Assembly (NCBI GenBank): GCA_028277025.1
Contig: JAPYVG010000012.1
Span: 1 to 48,050, forward strand
Direction: 5' to 3'
Source: Sulfolobaceae archaeon
Lineage (GTDB): Archaea > Thermoproteota > Thermoprotei_A > Sulfolobales > Sulfolobaceae
Length of the DNA stretch: 48,050 nucleotides
The notes under the pieces are model-generated. The model searched no databases, was not told where the DNA came from, and saw nothing but the letters and a program-made list of their open reading frames with translations. The position numbers and the translations under genes are program-made. This document shows, piece by piece, positions 25,382 through 34,962 of this stretch. Within the stretch, counting starts at the first letter, position 1. Every line of letters begins with the position of its first letter.

Positions 25382-26122
25382 TTAACCCTTTTGATTAACA
25401 ATCTTAATAAATGCTTCCTCCAAATTCCGCACTCCCATTTCTGAAATGATCTTTTTAGGAGTACCCTCTTTTATCACCTTACCGTCATTTATTAACGCTA
25501 TCCTATCACATAAATATTCCACCTCGAGCATATTATGAGATGAGAGCAAAATAGTGGTTCCTACTTCTCTTGAAATTTTTGTTATAACATCCCTAACCCT
25601 TACCGCTGATTCAACGTCCAAAGCCGAAGTCGGTTCATCGAGTATCGCTAATTTAGGTTTGACCATTAGAGTCCTAGCAATTATTAATCTCCTCTTCATT
25701 CCCCTACTATACGTTGACGCCTTCTCATAAATTTTATTCCCTAAATTGGCAATCTTAATACCTAATTCAACGAATTCCTCTTTTTTCTTTTTATCACCAT
25801 TTGCGTAAATGTCTGCGAAAAACTCTAAATTTTCTAACCCAGTTAACCTATCGTAAGGAAAGGCATCCTCTGGCATATAGGAAATATAGCCTAACTCCTT
25901 AGCTTTAAGTGGTGGTAAGTCAAAGATTTTTACTTCCCCATTATAGCTCCTTATAATCCCAGCAATAACCCTCAGAGTAGTAGTTTTACCTGCACCGTTT
26001 GGACCTATTAAACCAAATACTTCTCCCTCAAGGACTTTGAAGCTAACACCTTTAAGTATTTTAACATTTCCGAAATTTTTAACCAGATTAGTAACACTGA
26101 CTGCTATTTTGGCGGTCATCAT
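25382..26122 (-). CDS. ABC transporter ATP-binding protein
   Basis: An ATPase of about 246 residues from ATG 26120-26122 ([13 protein letters not shown]). Walker A is GPNGAGKTT, the signature motif is [10 protein letters not shown], Walker B is [12 protein letters not shown], and the H-loop is LLSSHN. The Q-loop region reads [10 protein letters not shown]. It groups with NatA/CcmA-type exporters that pair with ABC-2 permeases, such as the one encoded next. A TATA-like GTTATATTTAT lies about 20 nt upstream, which supports this start over the longer frame to 26164. Confidence 0.92.
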   Translation of the reverse strand: MMTAKIAVSVTNLVKNFGNVKILKGVSFKVLEGEVFGLIGPNGAGKTTTLRVIAGIIRSYNGEVKIFDLPPLKAKELGYISYMPEDAFPYDRLTGLENLEFFADIYANGDKKKKEEFVELGIKIANLGNKIYEKASTYSRGMKRRLIIARTLMVKPKLAILDEPTSALDVESAVRVRDVITKISREVGTTILLSSHNMLEVEYLCDRIALINDGKVIKEGTPKKIISEMGVRNLEEAFIKIVNQKG

Positions 26123-26173
26123 ACCATGAATAAATATAACACGTTTAATAAAACGGTTTTGCAAATGTAACTT

Positions 26174-26848
26174 GTGGTAAATGGCAGTGTTAAGGACAGA
26201 ACTACTGAATTCTTGCTAAAGTTTGGTGACAAGGGGAAGGTATTACTTAAAACTTTACTAGAGGCAAGTGAGGAAAACGAGAACACAGAACTTGGCGACT
26301 TCAGTTATAAGAGTGTGAAAGAAAAACTTGAGGAGAAGGGTTACGGTTTTGATCCAAAAATGCTTCTTAGGAGCCTTGAAAAGGATTATGGTATTATAGA
26401 AACCACATATAAGAGCACAAACCAACATTGGTGGAAGTTCATTGATAAAGAACAAGTAGAGGAAGCATTAGAGCACGATGAAATCGAAGACCCCAAAATC
26501 AAGCTCGTTTTTCTTAAATTTTATTCCCTTGACCCAAAGAGTCTAGAAAAGAAACTCAGCTTCTTGATGAGAAAAAGTGTACTTACTGAGATGGATAAAA
26601 AGACTTTTAGGAATTTAGTCTTTAACGAGATTTCGCAACTTACAGAGATTTACGAGGAAGCTTCACAGTACGAGGAAACACAGTCTATAGCTATCCATGC
26701 AAAGAGATTATTAGTTATGGCTTACAGTATTGGGAAGAGGATATATGGAGGAAAAAATGACAGTGAGAAAGTTCGTGAAGAAGAAGGGAAAAGAGAAGAT
26801 AACTATGCTGACAGCATACGATTATCCTACAGCGAAGATAATAGCTAA
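26174..26848 (+). CDS. Unknown protein with winged-helix-like N-terminus
   Basis: A 224-residue charged protein starting at GTG 26174. The first 110 residues look like a winged helix ([62 protein letters not shown]). The middle is helical ([34 protein letters not shown]). The last 30 residues are polar and low in order; they are read from DNA that also encodes the start of PanB in another frame. A role in transcription or RNA binding is possible, but the family was not recognised. Confidence 0.65.
   Translation: MVNGSVKDRTTEFLLKFGDKGKVLLKTLLEASEENENTELGDFSYKSVKEKLEEKGYGFDPKMLLRSLEKDYGIIETTYKSTNQHWWKFIDKEQVEEALEHDEIEDPKIKLVFLKFYSLDPKSLEKKLSFLMRKSVLTEMDKKTFRNLVFNEISQLTEIYEEASQYEETQSIAIHAKRLLVMAYSIGKRIYGGKNDSEKVREEEGKREDNYADSIRLSYSEDNS
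26747..26751 (+). promoter_or_regulatory. Shine-Dalgarno site for panB inside the upstream gene
   Basis: GGAGG lies 5 nt before ATG 26757. It decides the panB start at [11 protein letters not shown] and shows that panB is translated from within the coding region of the preceding gene. Confidence 0.65.
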
Positions 26849-27542
26849 GACCGATCTAGACGGGATCCTTGTAGGAGATTCATTAGCAATGGTAGTTTTA
26901 GGGATGGAGAACACTCTAAAAGTCGGAATGGAGGAAATGTTAATTCACTTAGATGCTGTAGTCAGAGCAAAACCTAAACAGCTAATTGTTGCAGATATGC
27001 CTTTCTTATCCTATGAAACATCAATAACTGATGCTGTAAGAAACGCTGGAGAATTCGCAAGACACGGCGCTGATGCCGTGAAATTAGAAGGAGGAGAAGA
27101 GATGGCAGATGTAATAAAGGCCATCGTCAGAGCTGGTGTACCGGTAATGGGACATATAGGCTTAACACCGCAAAGGTTTCTCAGACTCGGAGGATATAGG
27201 ACTATAGGGAAAGGTAATGAGGAGGAACAACTATTAAGAGATGCTAAAGCACTAGAAGATGCTGGAGTGTTCTCTATGGTTGTAGAGAATACATACTCTC
27301 ATGTGGCCAAGAGAATTACCGAGAGTGTTCAAGTTCCTACAATTTGTATTGGTTCTGGCCCATATTGTGATGGACAAATATTAGTTATTCATGACGTTTT
27401 AGGTCTTTCTGATTTTAAACCATATTTCGCAAAAAGTTATGTTGATTTAAAGGAAATTATCGAGAAAGCCATAAACGAGTATATCAAGGAAGTTAGAGAA
27501 CTAAAATTCCCTTCAAAAGAACATTATAAGGACAGTTCGTAA
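26757..27542 (+). CDS. panB: Ketopantoate hydroxymethyltransferase
   Basis: A 261-residue enzyme that forms ketopantoate from ketoisovalerate and a one-carbon folate-type donor, the first step to coenzyme A. Hallmarks: [55 protein letters not shown] and [18 protein letters not shown]. The one-carbon donor in this organism should be the archaeal pterin made by the genes around 16.7-21.2 kb. The start overlaps the preceding gene by 92 nt. The 3' end overlaps phosphopantothenate synthetase, the opposing gene of the same pathway, by 19 nt. Confidence 0.95.
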   Translation: MTVRKFVKKKGKEKITMLTAYDYPTAKIIAKTDLDGILVGDSLAMVVLGMENTLKVGMEEMLIHLDAVVRAKPKQLIVADMPFLSYETSITDAVRNAGEFARHGADAVKLEGGEEMADVIKAIVRAGVPVMGHIGLTPQRFLRLGGYRTIGKGNEEEQLLRDAKALEDAGVFSMVVENTYSHVAKRITESVQVPTICIGSGPYCDGQILVIHDVLGLSDFKPYFAKSYVDLKEIIEKAINEYIKEVRELKFPSKEHYKDSS

Positions 27543-28318
27543 AGTCTTTTCGATATAAAACTTAGCGACTCCTTAAGAGCTTTCTTGTTATCATAATTTC
27601 TCACTATTTCCTCTAACTTTTCCTTACTTTCATTTTTTAGTTCCTTAACAGTTTTTATTAGGAGAGGAAATGCCCTAATGATATTATCAACTATTGTTAT
27701 TGTAGCGGTTTGGGAGGTTCTGGAGAGAGGGTTTAAATCAATGGCTATAACTTTTTTACCCATCTTTACTAAAGCCTCAGTCCTATCTCCGTCCTCAAGA
27801 CCTAACAATACAACATCTGCAATATAAATCCCCCTAGGACTTACTCTCCTTCTCTCACTGAATAATTCTGGGATTGTCATTGATGCGTCTTCACCTACAC
27901 CTAAAACTTCCTCAGCACCAGCTTTCTTTAATACTTCTTCTATCTTTTTTTCTCTATCTAAGCTTCTATAAAATAAGTTAACTTCTATTTTTGCATTTAC
28001 CTCTTTCGAAAGCTCTACTATTTCCTTAGGTACTAATGCTGCCATATTGCCATTAACTGAAATTACCGGGTAGTTAGCTAAAAGTAGTAATGCGGCTGAA
28101 GCCCTTATAGCCTTAATTGCGAATTCTTGGGTTTTTTCACCTATTAAATAGTCAAAGCACTCCCCTCTACCGTGAGCTATTAAACCTTGAGGTGCAAGAT
28201 AGCCCTCCTCTAATGCCTCTACAATTTTCTCCCTTATTAGAAGGGATTCCCTTCTTGGGTGGTTTTCTGGGATTAATGAACCAATATTCCATTTTTTGCT
28301 GGCTTGTGAACGATCCAT
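27524..28318 (-). CDS. 4-phosphopantoate--beta-alanine ligase
   Basis: A 264-residue archaeal phosphopantothenate synthetase, which joins 4-phosphopantoate and beta-alanine using ATP. Together with pantoate kinase it replaces bacterial PanC and PanK. Recognisable parts are [59 protein letters not shown], and [27 protein letters not shown]. It overlaps the pantoate kinase gene upstream by 46 nt and converges with panB, so three coenzyme A genes sit together. Confidence 0.93.
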   Translation of the reverse strand: MDRSQASKKWNIGSLIPENHPRRESLLIREKIVEALEEGYLAPQGLIAHGRGECFDYLIGEKTQEFAIKAIRASAALLLLANYPVISVNGNMAALVPKEIVELSKEVNAKIEVNLFYRSLDREKKIEEVLKKAGAEEVLGVGEDASMTIPELFSERRRVSPRGIYIADVVLLGLEDGDRTEALVKMGKKVIAIDLNPLSRTSQTATITIVDNIIRAFPLLIKTVKELKNESKEKLEEIVRNYDNKKALKESLSFISKRLYELSL

Positions 28319-29022
28319 CCTTTTTCACAATTACCAAGCTTTACTATTAAGCCTTTCTTTCTGAAAGAGTTAGGGTAAGGTGATTTAAACCCTAGTTCCT
28401 CAGTAAACTTTTTCGCATAATAAAAAAAGGCTTCTAAAGAGGGGGAATTTAAGAAAGAATTAATATACTCAAGAGCCTTATCGTTATTACGTAAGAGTGT
28501 GGATGTTGATTCTTTAGCTATAGGTTTACTGCATACCTCTTTATCCCAATTAACCTCGATTCTTTTAACCTCACCAATACCCGGTGCACCGGGTTTACTT
28601 CTATAAACTAATCCACCACCATAATACTCAACTATTACATCCCCTAATCCGTTCTTAGTTTCTACTTCACTTTCATGTGCAATATAAAGTGCTTCTCTTA
28701 ATGGAGTTAATCCCAACTCATAAGCTATTATTGCATATCCTAAACTTATACCTCCGCTCATTCCATAACCGTAACCTAATGGAACTTCTGAAACAACTTC
28801 TATCTTTAAGCTACCTAATCTTCTCAGTATTAACAAGTTCGGTAAATTTATCTCTTCATTGTTAAAAATTATAGTAGGTTTTTCACTTATCTTTCCATTG
28901 AGCAATATCTTAGGTTCTAATGCTAATCCTAACCCTATTGACCCGGTTGTAAGAGGATTATCGGTATATATTGGATACCAAATACCGGATATGCTTAGCG
29001 GAACTTCTACCTCTACTTCCAT
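28273..29022 (-). CDS. Pantoate kinase (GHMP family)
   Basis: A 249-residue GHMP kinase that phosphorylates pantoate, the archaeal route to 4-phosphopantoate. The ATP-binding motif is [17 protein letters not shown] near residue 80, and the N-terminal part has the typical SISGIWYP...[10 protein letters not shown]. Its last 46 nt overlap the start of the next gene in the pathway. The gene is divergent from the FAD/Fe-S fusion at 29076 with a 53-nt gap. Assignment rests on the GHMP motif plus the phosphopantothenate synthetase neighbour. Confidence 0.9.
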   Translation of the reverse strand: MEVEVEVPLSISGIWYPIYTDNPLTTGSIGLGLALEPKILLNGKISEKPTIIFNNEEINLPNLLILRRLGSLKIEVVSEVPLGYGYGMSGGISLGYAIIAYELGLTPLREALYIAHESEVETKNGLGDVIVEYYGGGLVYRSKPGAPGIGEVKRIEVNWDKEVCSKPIAKESTSTLLRNNDKALEYINSFLNSPSLEAFFYYAKKFTEELGFKSPYPNSFRKKGLIVKLGNCEKGWIVHKPAKNGILVH

Positions 29023-29075
29023 TACTCATTTTAAGCAAAATAATATATTTGACTCTTCCTAAAATTATAAGCGGA

Positions 29076-31382
29076 ATGGTTATTACTGATGCCTCAATTT
29101 TCAGTAGAGCTTTAACAACCATTGAAATTAAAAAAATCGAAAAATATTTAGATAAAAACCCAAGAGAGATTTACATAGGTAGGGCTACTTCTATGAATGG
29201 AGAATTAATACAATACCCTAATGCCAAGCTTATTCCTTCTCCTCAAACCCTTCCAAATGGGAAGAGGATTGACGAGAGTGGGGGAATCTCAAATTCAGTT
29301 TATAAAGCCTATAAAGTCGCACCAGGCTTAACTTTTAATGAGTTAATTAACGAGCTGAAACCTTTAGGTCTTGTACCGGTTTTAACACCTATTTATTTGC
29401 AAGGTACCGTTGGAGGGTTTATAGCAACTAATGGATCAGGCTTTGGGAGCTATAAATTCGGCTTTGTTAAAGGAAAATATAAGGAGGTTTACAAGCTCGA
29501 AAATAATTCAGTGGCTGAAATCTTAACCGCGAAATACTCAGAAGTCATAGAGGTAGATAAGGAGGTTGAATTTGCGTGGAGTGGTATAATAATTGATGGT
29601 AAAGAGAAGTATTATGTCCCTACTTATTATGCTAAATTCTTGGACTCTAAAGGTGCTAGTGAGGATACTTATGCAGTATTAAACGAGTTGCATAACGTTG
29701 TAATCAGATCCTTTAAACGCGACTATATACCAGTGATTTTAAGATATCCTCCAACTTCAAAAAGTAAAGTAAATTCACTTAATTATTTTGAGGAATATCT
29801 AACGTATATTATAAATTTCAACTCGCCGTCAAAATTTTATGTAAGTCTCGGTAATATAAAGTTTGAAGATTTAGAAAAATTATCTGATTTTCTACTTAAG
29901 AATACAGAAATTATGCCCTTTCCCTCTCTCAACGAGTATAGCAGTTTACATTTAGCCATATTAAAGGAAGTTAGTAAGAAATTAAAATTGCCTAAACAGT
30001 ACGTAAAGATTCAGAAAGTTTATGTAGATGCCTTAAAGTGTATAAATTGTGGTTTATGTTTAACAACGTGTACTGCGTACAAGATAACCAAGAACCCAGT
30101 TTACTCCCCATTGGGCAAGATAGGTAGATTAATATTTGAGGAAACCGAGTTCGAACCTTGTTTTGGTTGTGCTAAAGACGAGGAGGTATGTCCAGTCAAT
30201 ATTCCTATAAGTGAGTTAACAACTGAAGGAGTGAATTTAATAAAGACTGTTAAGAAACCTCAGATCGACATTACTAATATCCCTTCAGATATTACTAATC
30301 TTGTAAATAAATTAAATGAAAAATATAGAAATAGACCGTTATTCCTCTTATTTGTGGGGTGCTCAGCTAAGTATGACCCAATCGGATTGAGGGGATTCTT
30401 ACAATATCTATTGGATAACGGAAATAATTTACCCCCAGAATTCTCTCCTAAAATCAGACTAGTAACTGAGAAATGTTGCGGCTTTGATGATTTTATAGCA
30501 GGTGATTGGGAAAGCGCAAAAAATAAAGTCAATGAAATTTTAACTGAAAAGAAGAACAGTGGTGCTATTGGTATTTACTTCTTATGTCCAGAAGGGCTTT
30601 ACGTTTATAATAAGTTTTCTGGGGATAAGGGAATTTTAGCTTATGAAGTCCTTAAAAAAGACATTAAGGAAAAAGTTCATGCGGGGTGTTGGGCTAAAAA
30701 GCTGGGAATAAAAGGGGATGATGACGAATGTGCCGGACTTACATTTACAACATATCAAGGAAACCCTTATCCTTACGTGAAAAAGCAAGTACTGACCATT
30801 TGTCCGTTCTCCACATGGAAATTTGGCACAATATCAGTTTATGCTAAATTCTATAAATCAGAGACTTTAACACAAGAAATTAAAGAAGAGACAGCGACAA
30901 GTTTTGCTGAAGCGGAAAAAGCAATTCTCGATATGTCTATTAATGCAATCAAGAACGCTCTGTTAAATTCTACTGATGAAATAGCTGAAAAGGTGGGATT
31001 GTGGAATTTAGGAGGAGAGGCGTATTTTGTAACAGTTTCATTTCCTATAGTGACTAAGTACTTTGTACAAGAATTTAAAAAAGAAATTATGAATTTTGAT
31101 AAAAAAGAGACGATAATAAAGTATATAAATTCGATACTTTCAGATATAGCGACTTTAAGCTCTAAAACTTCTCTGATTGTTGATTATATAAGGAGCCAGA
31201 ATTATGATACGCTATTAGAAGATGTACAAAAAAGAATTACTTCGTCACCGAGGTTAGAATATACAGCGATGGACTTGGCAAAATCGGATGAGATGAAGAA
31301 AGCCCTAAAGGAAATATTAAGGAAGTCTGTAAGTGATAGAGTAATTGAAAGAGTGCTAAGAGAAATAGTGTATTCTACTTAA
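29076..31382 (+). CDS. FAD-linked oxidase/Fe-S oxidoreductase fusion
   Basis: A protein of about 768 residues. Residues 1-310 form an FAD-binding PCMH-type domain as in glycolate/lactate dehydrogenases (APGLTFNELINELKPLGL, YLQGTVGGFIATNGSGFGSY). Two 4Fe-4S motifs follow: CINCGLCLTTC near 321 and CFGCAKDEEVCP near 362. A heterodisulfide reductase-like region comes next (LFVGCSAKYDP, EKCCGFDDF, HAGCWAKK). The last 200 residues are helical and unassigned. It probably oxidises a hydroxy acid and passes electrons to quinone. ATG 29076 was chosen; TTG 29049 is possible. The frame further upstream overlaps pantoate kinase. Confidence 0.82.
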   Translation: MVITDASIFSRALTTIEIKKIEKYLDKNPREIYIGRATSMNGELIQYPNAKLIPSPQTLPNGKRIDESGGISNSVYKAYKVAPGLTFNELINELKPLGLVPVLTPIYLQGTVGGFIATNGSGFGSYKFGFVKGKYKEVYKLENNSVAEILTAKYSEVIEVDKEVEFAWSGIIIDGKEKYYVPTYYAKFLDSKGASEDTYAVLNELHNVVIRSFKRDYIPVILRYPPTSKSKVNSLNYFEEYLTYIINFNSPSKFYVSLGNIKFEDLEKLSDFLLKNTEIMPFPSLNEYSSLHLAILKEVSKKLKLPKQYVKIQKVYVDALKCINCGLCLTTCTAYKITKNPVYSPLGKIGRLIFEETEFEPCFGCAKDEEVCPVNIPISELTTEGVNLIKTVKKPQIDITNIPSDITNLVNKLNEKYRNRPLFLLFVGCSAKYDPIGLRGFLQYLLDNGNNLPPEFSPKIRLVTEKCCGFDDFIAGDWESAKNKVNEILTEKKNSGAIGIYFLCPEGLYVYNKFSGDKGILAYEVLKKDIKEKVHAGCWAKKLGIKGDDDECAGLTFTTYQGNPYPYVKKQVLTICPFSTWKFGTISVYAKFYKSETLTQEIKEETATSFAEAEKAILDMSINAIKNALLNSTDEIAEKVGLWNLGGEAYFVTVSFPIVTKYFVQEFKKEIMNFDKKETIIKYINSILSDIATLSSKTSLIVDYIRSQNYDTLLEDVQKRITSSPRLEYTAMDLAKSDEMKKALKEILRKSVSDRVIERVLREIVYST

Positions 31383-31815
31383 CCAACTTATATGTTTTAC
31401 TCTCGTGATCGTAATAAACTAGCCCATTCCTTTTCAGAAATAAGAACAACGGGAGAAGTCTTTTAGGTATTTTTTCTTCGATTTGATCCTTATATTTCTC
31501 TGCAAGACACTGTAAAAGTTCTATCATATCTTTAAATGTAACTAGAAATTTGCCGTCTAATTCTATTATGAAAAGGGATGGATGAGATGAGGGGTTTAAA
31601 TCGAGCGTTGAAAGTATTACGTATCCTTTATCTATTATCTGGTATAATACATCAATCTTACTTTTATTACCCTCTCCATTAGTATCGATTCTTCTACTAA
31701 TCTTCATTAAAATACTCTCTATTTCATTTAATTTTCGTAGAATGATATCCTCATTACTTCTCTTATATTTACCATTATCCGAGCTAAGTAGGTAATTTAA
31801 AAAGTCCTCATCCAT
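31375..31815 (-). CDS. Unknown protein, possible winged helix at C-terminus
   Basis: A 146-residue protein. The N-terminal 45 residues contain a likely helical coil (EDIILRKLNEIESILMKISRR). The middle shows alternating strands (YVILSTLDLN, SLFIIELDGKFLVTF). The C-terminal 50 residues resemble a winged helix (RLLPLFLFLKRNGLVYYDHESKTYKLVK). It is divergent from the MoaD-MoaE gene with a 36-nt gap and overlaps the fusion oxidoreductase gene by 8 nt. No known family was recognised; a regulator is a guess. Confidence 0.55.
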   Translation of the reverse strand: MDEDFLNYLLSSDNGKYKRSNEDIILRKLNEIESILMKISRRIDTNGEGNKSKIDVLYQIIDKGYVILSTLDLNPSSHPSLFIIELDGKFLVTFKDMIELLQCLAEKYKDQIEEKIPKRLLPLFLFLKRNGLVYYDHESKTYKLVK

Positions 31816-31851
31816 AATAAAAATTACTACAAATGAGGAGGATAGAGGAAA

Positions 31852-32562
31852 TTGAAAGTAAAAATTAGATATTTCGCGTTTTTACAAGACTTTACTGGTA
31901 AGGATTCAGAAATAATAGAAACTGAATGCAAAGACATAGAATGTTTAATTTCACAACTCGAGCATATTTACGGAAAAGAGTTAGGAAGAGTAATCAAAGA
32001 GGGACTAGGAAGTATTAAGGTTAATATTCTGGTTAATGGTAGAAGTGATATAAAAAATATAAATGAAGGCGATGAAATCGCCCTATTACCGCCTCCAGCA
32101 GGGGGAGAGTTAAGAGTTAATTCTAGGTTTAATTTGCTAGAAGAGATCAAAAAATTCAGGGAAGAGGCAGGGAACGAAGTAGGATCAATGGTAATATACT
32201 TAGGAATAGTAAAAGGAGTAGTTGAAGGCCATAAAGTTTACGAGCTTAAATATCAGGCTTATGAAGATTACACTAGGAAAAGGCTTCAAGAGATACAAGA
32301 GGAATTAATAAAAAAATACAAAGACTTGGTGAAAGTGAAAATTATCCATGTAATAGATGATTTAAAGCCTGGAGAAGACGTATTTCTGGTTATGGCTTTA
32401 GGGAGAGGGAGGAAAGATACTATAAGGGCTGTTGAAGAGGCTGTAGAACTGGTCAAACATACGACAGGAATATGGAAATTAGAAGTGAGGGATGACGGAG
32501 AATATTGGGTCGTAGCTGGAAATACTAGGGTGAAAAGAAATGAAAAAACCAGTAGCACTTAG
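31852..32562 (+). CDS. MoaD-MoaE fusion, molybdopterin synthase
   Basis: A 236-residue fusion of the two subunits of molybdopterin synthase, which adds two sulfurs to precursor Z (cPMP). Residues 1-85 are MoaD ([15 protein letters not shown], ending ALLPPPAGG). Residues 95-230 are MoaE ([51 protein letters not shown]). MoaD must carry a thiocarboxylate on a free terminal Gly, but here Gly84-Gly85 is followed by ELRVN, so cleavage is presumably needed, as for the mycobacterial fusion MoaX. TTG start with GAGGA upstream. It supplies cofactor for enzymes such as that at 2170-3522. Confidence 0.9.
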   Translation: MKVKIRYFAFLQDFTGKDSEIIETECKDIECLISQLEHIYGKELGRVIKEGLGSIKVNILVNGRSDIKNINEGDEIALLPPPAGGELRVNSRFNLLEEIKKFREEAGNEVGSMVIYLGIVKGVVEGHKVYELKYQAYEDYTRKRLQEIQEELIKKYKDLVKVKIIHVIDDLKPGEDVFLVMALGRGRKDTIRAVEEAVELVKHTTGIWKLEVRDDGEYWVVAGNTRVKRNEKTSST

Positions 32563-33883
32563 TATTGCTGGGCTAGACACTGGAAATGGTGCCGGGAGTG
32601 AGACTGATATAAAAGTTTACGAAATACTAGGGGTTCATGGCCTAACTGCCGTTACAGCAATAACTGCACAATCAACTCAAGGAGTAAAGGCAATTCTCCC
32701 AATTCCAAAAGATTTTTTAAGAAAAGAGCTGGAAACCCTCTTCGAAGATTTTGATATAAAGAATGTAAAGATAGGAATGATATATAATAAAGATCAATTT
32801 GAAGTCGTGAGGGACTACATTAAGGGATTTACAGTAATTGTAGACCCGGTACTTTTTGCTAAAGACGGAACCCCGTTAATAAACGATATTGAGGACTATA
32901 AGAGGCTCATTTTACCAATGTCCACAGTCCTAACCCCTAATGCCGTTGAGGCATCATATCTCTCAGAGACGAGAATATCAAACTTAGAAGACGCTAAAAA
33001 TGCTGCTAAATTAATAAGTGATAAATTCGGAATACCTTATGTAATAGTTAAGGGAGGCCACATAGAGGGAGAATTCAGCACAGACGTACTTTATGATAGT
33101 AATAAGGAGAGTTACTATTTGATAGGATTTAGAAGAGTTAAGAATAAAAATACTCACGGTACTGGAAGTGTGTTTGCCACAGTAATATCAGCAGAATTAG
33201 CTAAAGGAAATTCAATCCTTTCTGCGTTCAGAAAGGCTAGGGAAATTTTAAACGAATCAATAATTCACGGATTAGATATTGGTAAAGGTATAGGACCCAT
33301 TGATCCAGTACATTCATTAATAAAGAAAAGTGAAAAATTTGAGGTTTTAGAAGAAATGAGAAGATTTGCTGAGGAGGTGGAGAGGTTAGAGAATATGTAT
33401 AAACTAATCCCAGAAGTACAATCTAATTTGGCGAATTCTATAAACCAGAATTACGTAGAAGGCCTTGAGGATATAGCAGTCTTTAGAGATAGAATAACCA
33501 GAAATTGGGATAACAAAGTAAAAGTTGGATTACCGGCCGTTTTTGGAAAGCCAACTCATACCGCAAGACTATTATTTGCTATCCAAAGCTATGAAAAAAG
33601 AGCCAAGAATTTGATGAACATTAGGTATGACAAGAGGATAATCAAATTACTTTCTGAGATAGGTTATGAATGTATAGAAGTAAACAGAGAATTAGAACCA
33701 CAAAGTTATATAGAGGGGAAAAGTATGCATTGGCTAGCCTCTTTCGTTTACGAAAATTACGGTAAAATTCCAAATGTCATTTATGATGAGGGTGTTAAAG
33801 GAAAGGAAGCTATGATAAGGATTTGGACTTCAGATATTGACGAGTTAATAGATGTCTTAAAATATTTGACATCAAACCTCTAA
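32540..33883 (+). CDS. thiDN: ThiDN: HMP(-P) kinase fused to thiamine-phosphate synthase
   Basis: A 447-residue two-domain thiamine enzyme. Residues 1-265 are ThiD, which phosphorylates hydroxymethylpyrimidine twice ([56 protein letters not shown]). Residues 285-447 are ThiN, the archaeal thiamine-phosphate synthase that replaces ThiE ([43 protein letters not shown]-like [12 protein letters not shown]). The gene overlaps moaDE by 23 nt. The fusion is common in archaea. Confidence 0.95.
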   Translation: MKKPVALSIAGLDTGNGAGSETDIKVYEILGVHGLTAVTAITAQSTQGVKAILPIPKDFLRKELETLFEDFDIKNVKIGMIYNKDQFEVVRDYIKGFTVIVDPVLFAKDGTPLINDIEDYKRLILPMSTVLTPNAVEASYLSETRISNLEDAKNAAKLISDKFGIPYVIVKGGHIEGEFSTDVLYDSNKESYYLIGFRRVKNKNTHGTGSVFATVISAELAKGNSILSAFRKAREILNESIIHGLDIGKGIGPIDPVHSLIKKSEKFEVLEEMRRFAEEVERLENMYKLIPEVQSNLANSINQNYVEGLEDIAVFRDRITRNWDNKVKVGLPAVFGKPTHTARLLFAIQSYEKRAKNLMNIRYDKRIIKLLSEIGYECIEVNRELEPQSYIEGKSMHWLASFVYENYGKIPNVIYDEGVKGKEAMIRIWTSDIDELIDVLKYLTSNL

Positions 33884-33885
33884 TT

Positions 33886-34425
33886 ATGGATTTAGAGAGA
33901 ATACTTGAAGGAGGAAAAAATTTAGTAAGAACTGGTTGGATGCAGAGAGGAGTGCCACCAGCAATTGGAGAAACAGTAGCACAGCATAGTTGGGAAGCCG
34001 GGATTTTAGCATACTTTTTATCAATAAAACTTTCTGAGACGGGTGTAAAAATAGATCCATATAAAGCAGTTACCATTGCAATATTCCACGATATAGGGGA
34101 AAGCTTATTAGGAGATTTGCCAAAATGGACTACACAAAGACTTCAGAACAAGGAAGACCTTGAGGAAGAGGCAATAAAAGAATTAGGATTAGGAATTGAG
34201 CTATTCAGAGAGTATAAAGATGGAAATAGCATAGAAGGTAGAGTGGCTAAATTTAGTGAGATGTTATCAACTTACCTCCAGGCTAAGAGGTATTTAAAAA
34301 TGGGGTTTAGGGTTGAAGAAATAATCAAAACATATACGACGGAAATTGAAAAGTTAAAAAGGGAGTTCCCGTTTAGTAAAATTATTGACACGATAGACTT
34401 TATAATAAATGATTTATTTCACTAA
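33886..34425 (+). CDS. HD-domain phosphohydrolase, YfbR/HDDC2-like
   Basis: A 179-residue HD protein. The metal ligands are in VAQHSWEAG and IAIFHDIGESLLGDLP, with a later Asp in the KFSEML region less certain. RTGWMQRGV before the first His is typical of the YfbR/HDDC2 5'-deoxynucleotidase group, which removes phosphate from deoxynucleoside monophosphates. It starts 2 nt after the thiDN stop, so it is in the same operon. It could also act on another phosphate ester. Confidence 0.85.
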   Translation: MDLERILEGGKNLVRTGWMQRGVPPAIGETVAQHSWEAGILAYFLSIKLSETGVKIDPYKAVTIAIFHDIGESLLGDLPKWTTQRLQNKEDLEEEAIKELGLGIELFREYKDGNSIEGRVAKFSEMLSTYLQAKRYLKMGFRVEEIIKTYTTEIEKLKREFPFSKIIDTIDFIINDLFH

Positions 34426-34443
34426 CCGTTTTTTACTAATGAA

Positions 34444-34962
34444 ATGAAAACCGGTCCGGGTAAGAACGCACCAGATACCGTAAACGTCTTAGTAGAGATA
34501 CCTATGGGTTCTAATATAAAATACGAATATGACGAGGAGGAAGAAGTTGTAAAAGTTGATAGAGTACTTTACACCTCGATGGTATACCCCTTCAACTATG
34601 GCTTTATACCGGGGACTTTAGAGGATGATGGGGATCCGTTAGACGTTTTAGTTATAAGTAATTACCCAGTTTTTCCTGGAACTGTAATAGAGGCTAGACC
34701 AGTGGGAATATTATATATGAGGGATGAAGAGGGTGAGGACGCAAAGATTATAGCAGTTCCTAAAGATAAAATTGATCCTTCATTCTCAAATATCAAAGAC
34801 ATAATCGATCTGCCAGAGGCTGTGAAAAATAAGATAATGCATTTCTTCGAGCACTATAAAGAGTTAGAGCCTGGAAAATGGGTAAAAGTGTCTGGATGGG
34901 GAGGAGTAGCCGAGGCAAAGAATAGAATAAATGCAGCAATTAAAAGGGCACAAGGTAAATGA
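34444..34962 (+). CDS. ppa: Inorganic pyrophosphatase
   Basis: A 172-residue family I soluble pyrophosphatase that splits pyrophosphate from biosynthetic reactions. The signature DGDPLDVLV lies near residue 60, preceded by [15 protein letters not shown]. Catalytic Lys, Glu and Tyr residues appear in their usual places ([13 protein letters not shown]). The start ATG is 18 nt after the HD gene; a T-run at 34429-34435 lies between them. It overlaps the glycosyltransferase gene by 4 nt. Confidence 0.97.
   Translation: MKTGPGKNAPDTVNVLVEIPMGSNIKYEYDEEEEVVKVDRVLYTSMVYPFNYGFIPGTLEDDGDPLDVLVISNYPVFPGTVIEARPVGILYMRDEEGEDAKIIAVPKDKIDPSFSNIKDIIDLPEAVKNKIMHFFEHYKELEPGKWVKVSGWGGVAEAKNRINAAIKRAQGK

Noticed and set aside
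28971..29075. Upstream extension of the FAD/Fe-S protein
   Set aside because: It would overlap the start of pantoate kinase and lie upstream of the likely TATA box; the added residues look like antisense translation.
34426..34438. T-run between the HD gene and ppa as a terminator
   Set aside because: A single T-run of six is common in this AT-rich DNA; no transcript evidence supports termination here.
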